The notes below the pieces were generated by a model that worked only from the letters and a program-made list of their open reading frames with translations, did no database searches and was not told where the DNA came from. A stretch of DNA of 64,000 bases from Morinoia aosen (taxonomy: Eukaryota; Arthropoda; Malacostraca; Amphipoda; Talitridae): contig CM059578.1 in the NCBI GenBank assembly GCA_030386875.1, forward strand, positions 27,079,009 to 27,143,008, written 5' to 3'. Positions 58,401-64,000 of this stretch are shown here, one piece after another; the first letter of the stretch is position 1, and every line of letters begins with the position of its first letter. Position numbers and translations under genes: made by a program.

Positions 58401-59604
58401 TCTCAAAAAGCCAAAAACTGATATCGGTTTGAAAGGATTTCTGGCCAAGATCGCCCAAACCGGTAACACTGATGGAAACAGTTTCAAAAGTGACATCATC
58501 ATACAAGTCCCGCCTGAAATCAAATTTTAAACTACGCCCAACTGAGCTTATACTCTGCCTGTTTTGTTTGTGACTTTTTTTATGACTTTTTTATGACTGT
58601 TTTTTACTTGTTTTTTACCTGAACTTGGGCTTTCTCAACCCAACCTAGTTGGACTCTGCTTTAAACACCTGCACACTAACACACACATTTTACACACAAG
58701 TGGACACACGTGGTAAAAAGTGCACACACTATAAGGCACACAAAAACAAAACCATAAAATAGGCCTAGACTGACATTTTAGAACACATATGGTGCTAGGG
58801 ACTGCTTACGACCTTTTTTGCCTTTTAAAAAATACGAGTGGAGAAAAACAAAAAATTAAAAATCGTGACCAACACCATCGGATAGAGAATTGAACGTAGA
58901 GTAAGGAAAAAATATAATTTAAGAAAAAATGAGTTTTCATCAGTGCATAAATTGCAAAACCACAAAAAGTCGCAAACAGTACAGGCTCTGTGAACATGGA
59001 CACACACACACACACACAAGATGCACTTCAAGGTAACTAGTGCAACAGACAAGATGTACTTCTAAGCAACTGCTATTCAAGAATAGGGATATATTTTTTT
59101 TCAGTAAGACATAAATATAACTCATTTGACGCACAAGAAAATACAATAAAACTCAAGTTTTTGCATAAAAAAATGTGTCACAGATTAGTTAAGTTAGAGT
59201 ATGCCTCTCTATCCACAACATGTGGGTTCTAAAAAGAGGAATAAAAAGGCACCATTTACTCAGGAGTTCATGGAATGGAGAATCTATGCAAAAAGATATG
59301 TTCCCACACAAGACCTCCTCCACAAGGAAATGGTAACCCAAAGAAGAAAATCATTGATACAGAAATTTCAAGAAAACATTTAACCAGGATACAGCATCAC
59401 AAGAGTTTTAGAACTTACTTTCTCTTCCAGGGCTTTGATTGTGTCTGCATCAGGAGAATTTTTTTCAAGTTCCTTTCTGATAAATCCCAGAGGATCATCA
59501 GGCTTTTGAGGTTGCTCATATAATTTCACCAGGATTCCTGTGAGGGTTGACATTATGCCGCTTTTTTGCACGTAGTTCCGAAACTTTTCTCTATCACTAT
59601 CCAT
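55476..59604 (-). CDS. MYCBP: MYCBP (AMY-1), c-Myc-binding protein homologue, two exons
   Basis: Exon 1 is 59604-59419 (62 codons, donor GTAAGT) and exon 2 is 55568-55476 (30 codons plus TAA, acceptor TTTTTCCCAG). They join in phase 0 to 92 residues. DREKFRNYVQKSGIMSTLT (residues 4-22) and VKLYEQPQKPDDPLGFIRK (26-44) match the helical N-terminal half of human MYCBP. Residues 55-83 form a coiled coil with hydrophobic residues at regular heptad places (I56, L59, V63, L66, L73, L77), running unbroken across the exon junction. This supports the two-exon model. The human protein has 103 residues. MYCBP binds the N-terminal part of c-Myc and A-kinase anchoring proteins and is found in cytoplasm, nucleus and sperm or ciliary structures. 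An in-frame TGA upstream supports this start; TCTTTTCAG about 36 bases before the ATG could end a 5' UTR intron. An extra small exon in the 3.85-kb intron cannot be excluded. Confidence 0.93.
55926..57503 (+). mobile_element. Tc1-type DNA transposon with long inverted ends, decayed (MYCBP intron)
   Basis: Bounded by TA at both sides. The left end is CAGTGACTTGTGGATAGCAA and the complement of the right end CAGTGACATACAAAGTTTTG. The inverted ends are unusually long, near 200 bases, and share TACAATTTTGC, AGTATTATCCTAT and CTTGTATGTGGA. Between them (about 56,220-57,200) the plus strand carries transposase pieces in changing frames: RKHWVMRKLHL, INGTGQSEI (like SxxGxGxL), the segment before the catalytic Asp with a short duplication (TTTCAAACACACTGCCAAAC twice), and SPDNSIENL (like SPDLNPIEN). 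Many stops and frame changes make it inactive. Confidence 0.88.
57776..57930. repeat. (CA)n and 28-bp GC-rich tandem repeat
   Basis: A (CA)n tract at 57,778-57,796, then five decayed units of about 28 bp containing CTGCTTGCGACCTCCGG or a relative. Confidence 0.8.
57931..59418. other. MYCBP intron remainder
   Basis: Two (CA)n-like runs, near 58,675-58,740 and 58,999-59,018. No coding exon was recognised on either strand. Confidence 0.55.
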
Positions 59605-59905
59605 GATTAGTCCAATAAAATTTCAGTGAAGGATGACTGAAAAGAAGTAGATAGATAATTATAGGATAAAAAAATGCTGATGCCTTGTCTTAAATGGTAG
59701 GGCGACAATTCAGCTAGTTGGCTAAAGAGAGAATGAATACTAAATATTTAAAAATAGTATTTCATTATTGCATCCACCTAAAACTCTGAAATTCAAGAAA
59801 ACTTTGAAGGTATTTTATTTTGGATAATCACAAAACTTTATAAAGATGCAATACCAAATACACAGATAGTAAGATTTGTTCCCGTTCAGATGATTGTCTC
59901 TGGCA

Positions 59906-61230
59906 TTAACCCTCTATGACCCACCGTCCTTCCTGAAGGACATTAGAAAAATCCCATTTATTTTCTTTCAGGAAAGCTTTTTCAAGCAGTACTGCATGTT
60001 AGTAAAGAGCAGAGACGTTGTGCTTTAATAAATGAGCGTAGTGTGTCGTAATATTTCGCTCACTAAACTGTCACAGGCTTCTTAGTTTGGTGGAGCGTGA
60101 AATGCCTGTAGGTGATCACACACTCCGTATATTTGTGTAAATTTATTTGCTTTTAGCAAACATAGAGCACCACAATAATTCATGCAGATGTAAAAACCAT
60201 TCAACATTCCTTTAAAAATTTTTTTCAATCAAATAACTTTGTTTTGTAGAATTATTGAGTGATTTTTTTAATGTCCTTCATGTAGGACATTGGGTCGTTA
60301 CACCAAGTCTTTTATGCAACAATGGATCCACCAAGATTCTATACTACCTCTCCTACATGCCACATAGCAGGAGTTAACACTTTGACCGCAACGTGCACCA
60401 CCGGTGGCCACGGAGGGGATTTTCATAATGCTGCTGACCGACCAGTTGTCTCAAACTTAATTTTCAAAAATACTTAATAGAAGCAAAATGAAAGCACGAT
60501 CCAGTTAACGTTTCCTATTTTCAAAAGTGTTTACAATAATTGACTTTAAATATGAGTTGAATGTTAAACTTAAGTTTAACCAATTGCGGTTAAAGTGTTA
60601 ATGCTAAAGAAACAAGTGTTGATGCGATGTTGAAGATGCTTCTACAATAATTGAACAAGCTGAGTCTATTATAAAGTTTATTTATCAAAATATCAACACA
60701 TATAAATAATTATATGTGATACGTCAGCAGAAGGAACACCATGGAGAATTGTATCTGAAGAAATTCACTTATAAATGACAATTGAAACAGGTTCTAGACA
60801 TGACCCATTAGATTTCACCTGATTTGGGTTATGTTTTATTTAATTTTGATTGTCTTTTTCTCAATAAGTTATTCTGATACATATCTACAATTTTCCTTTT
60901 TATACGAAATTATATCAATATTTAAATATATATCCAATAATTATAATTTTTAGTGGGTAAAATATGCAATCCAAACCAAAAACTAGCACATTTCAACTGT
61001 ATTTGCCATGGTTTTAGCTGAGGGATATTTTTAGTCCCACTCTGATGAACTCCATTCGGCATGTCCTAACGACCCAATGTCCTTCCTATAGGACGTTAGA
61101 ATAAAACAAACTATTTCAAGAGTTGGCTTTCCAGTCATTGAAATTACTCTACGTGACCATAAATTACTTATCAGAAGTAAAAAAGAAAAAATTTTAATGG
61201 CAGAAATTAATTTGGGTTATAGAGGGTTAA
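59906..61230. mobile_element. 1.3-kb TTAA-flanked element
   Basis: Ends TTAACCCTCTATGACCCA and, on the complement of the right, TTAACCCTCTATAACCCA (17 of 18 match). TTAA followed by CCCTCTA is typical of piggyBac-like ends. Subterminal motifs recur in inverted order: AGGACATTGGGTCGTTAC near 60,287 and CTAACGACCCAATGTCCTTC near 61,066, and TGTCCTTCMTGWAGGACATT-like hairpins. No transposase frame was found. It contains a nested P2 MITE. Confidence 0.82.
60374..60601. mobile_element. Family P2 MITE nested in the 1.3-kb element
   Basis: 228 bp with TTAA at both ends. Ends are TTAACACTTTGACCGCAA and, complement of the right, TTAACACTTTAACCGCAA. Contains CACCACCGGTGGCCAC and GACTTTAAATATGAGTTGAA. 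Confidence 0.88.
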
Positions 61231-62610
61231 GAAAAGCAACATATCCCATTCCCAATTCAATGATTTACCAAGGTTTTTTGCTTCATTGTTGAAGCTTTAA
61301 GGAATTTAAGTAATGCTGATACTTTTTCATCTAAAATACCATATGTTTAATCAGTCAGCAATAATTCAATTTCTAATTATTTGACATCTTCAACTTCTTT
61401 GTTGACAGTTTCTTCATTATATACCAGATATAATAAAATTTTACTCTAATTCTAAACTGAGATTCTAATTCAAAATTCTACATGAATGAAAATTCAATTC
61501 AATAAAAAGTTATATATCATAAGATGGTATTAATGCTAAATGGTAAAACAAATAGTAAGCTCTTATAAACAAAAATGATCATTTCTGACTACTATTCACA
61601 ACAAAGAATACGAGAAAATCAAATCTTAATTTCATATTTGGGATATGTAATTGAATTTTATTACTAAGCTCTGCAAATTTTATTCAAAATGTAAATTTGA
61701 AAAAATTTGTTGAACAGTTGATTAACATATTTTATTCCCAAAATCAGTATAAATACGCGTAGGAAAGAACTCTTCCACACTTCAAAAGGTAACGATTTAA
61801 AAGGTTTTACAAAATGGATACTCATGTCATACCCAATAATTTTAACTTGATGCAATGCGAGATAGTCTTACGGTACCTAATGGGTTGGGTTATGATATAA
61901 GTAAGAATAATGATGATAATCACAATAATAACACAAATAAAAATACCTACAATAGGTGGATAATATTACTGCACACTCTTGGAGTTGGGCTAGAGATAAC
62001 AAGCAAACACAGGAATAATTTCCATTAGTTGGAAAAAACTAATGGTGGTAAACAATAAAATTTTATTCTTTATAGATATGGCGACTGGTTTTGGTATCTT
62101 GGACTCAAACAACAGGGCTAAATACTGTCACGACTGAAGGGGCTTTGAAACAGCCTATATTACTCTCCAATGCATAACACCAAGATAGCATTAGCATAGC
62201 TGAGTTTCTTACCAGGAAACTAAACTAAAACATAAGATATCCAGGACCATTTTATGGAAAAATTTACCCATGAAGGCAGTTACCAGGCAGTATTGCTAAA
62301 TGCTTCAGAGCCAGTTTTCTACAATACACTCTGGAAGTAGGCCATCAATTATAACCCAATCTACACAAATAGCTATTCAAATTAAATGTCATTTTGTTTC
62401 AAAAATGAGGTTTAAATTAATGGTTGACAGTAGTTGGGGGTATTAGTTATGGCCTATGAACCTTAATACACAACCATCAGGATGGTTCTGTGTAACAGAA
62501 TGATCAAAAACAATTTCTGAGGTCAAACTGGGTCATTTCATGTCACATGAACTACATGGGCATCACTCGGAAAGTCAGCTTGTCAAATGTGAACCCTCGT
62601 ACATCGTTAA
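61231..62610. other. AT-rich DNA upstream of MYCBP; no gene seen
   Basis: No conserved coding segment on either strand. It lies between the 1.3-kb element and the LINE. Confidence 0.5.
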
Positions 62611-62619
62611 CCTCCATTA

Positions 62620-63937
62620 TCATGTTTACCGTTTACTGAACTTGAACTTGAAATTGCGGGCCGACAGCCTCGGGGCCTTTGTAACGGCCTACAATTCCCT
62701 CCACAATTTTCACACAAAGAGTTCAGCACCTAGTACCAGACTTATCCAACAAACTACTCAGGATCTACCAATCCTTGTCACAAGCTAAAGCTGCCATTGG
62801 ACAGCATCACTGGGATAACCAGTATGTCAAAACACCATCCCCAGGCATATTGGGTCATTACTGACCATTCTACCTGACTGGCTCATTCCAGTCACTGTCT
62901 CTTACTCCAGGCATGCACAAGAAACATTTTTATAGCTTCAATGATACTCAAATTACACTCCTGATCCAATCCAGCAAGACAGCTCATAACACAATCATTT
63001 TCAGCATATCTGGCAAACCACACATTCTCTCCACACTGCTCAAGCACCACATTCATAAAACTTTCTCTCTCTTGCTCATACTTACTACATTCCAGCACAA
63101 AATGCTCAATTGTTTCCTCCACTCCACTAATACATTGCCAAAATAATCTGTTATTATTCTCATTCCACCTCCATATACGTCTGTTCACACTCAATGACTT
63201 ACACCTTGCAGCAAACAAGAGTTGACTTCCAAAACTACCATCATAGAACATCTCAAACTTAAGTAAGGTGCTTCCTTTTTCATATACCAATTAAGTGTAT
63301 GCTTCCGCATCATGCTAAGCTTCCACTTATTCAATCAATACTCTTTTGTTTGCCTCTCAATCTCTTTCTTCCACCTCTTGCAGTCCCACTCAGGCCCTAC
63401 ACCTCCAGCATTTATTAAACTCCAGTCATCCACAGGTCTCCCAATTCTAACATGAATAATCTTTTGCATACTGAGCTTCCTTGCATGCCCCCAACATACT
63501 TTCTCCCAATAGCTCACACTCAGATTCCATTCAAAGATTCGCCTTTCCCACCTGCTATTCTGCATTCTTTCAATTCTCACCTTATAATTCAGCACAGCTT
63601 TCATCATTCTTTCTGAAAATAGGCTCCACCCTAGGTCACCTCTAATGGCTTCTGTAGCTGTCCATTTTGGAGCACCCAATGTTACACGTCCTACCTTATT
63701 TTGTATCACATCCAGCTTTTCAAGATCACTTCCATTCCAAGCAAGAGCACTCATACCATACATGACACTAGGTACAGCAACATACTTCCACATTCCTCTC
63801 ACACATTCGTATTTGTTTGCTCTGTATCTGGCCACACTACCTAACCGTCCACTCCATTGCATTGTTTTTGCCACTTTCTCACCTTTAGTTCTAGTACATC
63901 CATCTTCACTTATCATACAACCTAGATATTTGCATTA
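62620..63937 (-). pseudogene. LINE (non-LTR retrotransposon) 3' part, 5'-truncated
   Basis: The minus strand starts KYLGCMISEDG (near 63,935), the YLG segment that follows the LINE reverse-transcriptase core. It continues with VPSVMYGMSALAW, DVIQNKVGRVTLGAPKW and EAIRGDLGWSLFSERM (near 63,590-63,780), as in the thumb region of LINE ORF2 proteins. One stop near 63,334 and one frame change near 63,270-63,290 follow. After these comes a Cys/His segment ending CISGVEETIEHFVLEC (near 63,080-63,130), the usual C-terminal zinc-knuckle-like motif. The catalytic core is absent: an in-frame stop and unrelated sequence lie just upstream, as expected of 5' truncation. The 3' UTR seems to run to about 62,620, where repeats of TTCAAG occur. 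Confidence 0.82.
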
Positions 63938-64000
63938 TCTGCTTCGGTGTTCGACTTTTTGTAGGTTGGCGCTAAAGTGGCAGCTAACAAAAAAATCATC

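Noticed and set aside
1-64000. LTR retroelements or virus-derived genes
   Set aside because: No LTR pairs, gag, protease, integrase, capsid or envelope-like frames were recognised.

Overview
This window looks like arthropod nuclear DNA. Three conserved animal genes are split by AT-rich introns of up to about 6 kb. Around them lie tRNA-derived SINEs, Tc1-type and hAT-type DNA transposons, many short inverted-repeat elements flanked by TTAA, a LINE fragment at the right edge, and a very large amount of minisatellite DNA. The lineage (insect, crustacean or chelicerate) cannot be settled from the sequence. No bacterial-style operons, CRISPR arrays, LTR retroelements or virus-like genes were seen.

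Layout. Positions 1-29,000 hold no gene that I recognise. They carry about 20 separate tandem arrays with units of 8 to 146 bp, tRNA-SINEs, two Tc1 relics, palindromic MITEs and one possible LINE relic. Most long open frames there come from periodic DNA. Positions 29,162-35,769 (+) hold CIAO2A, a cytosolic iron-sulfur assembly factor of the MIP18 family, in four exons. Two independent copies of one 540-bp transposon sit in its first intron. Positions 41,668-52,443 (+) hold ALKBH7, a mitochondrial Fe(II)/2-oxoglutarate dioxygenase, in four exons. Its introns hold a 3.86-kb foldback hAT element, SINEs directly before two splice acceptors, and tandem copies of its own splice junctions. Positions 55,476-59,604 (-) hold MYCBP (AMY-1), a small coiled-coil protein, in two exons, convergent with ALKBH7. 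A Tc1 element with long inverted ends lies in its intron. Positions 59,906-64,000 hold a 1.3-kb TTAA element with another nested in it, then the 3' part of a LINE on the minus strand.

How the genes relate. CIAO2A and ALKBH7 both use iron chemistry, but nothing in the sequence shows joint regulation; their adjacency may be chance. The most notable feature is how much local tandem duplication touches gene structure. The exon 2 donor and exon 4 acceptor of ALKBH7 have each been copied several times into the neighbouring intron, with coding bases attached. Both CIAO2A and ALKBH7 also have tandem repeats just after their stop codons.
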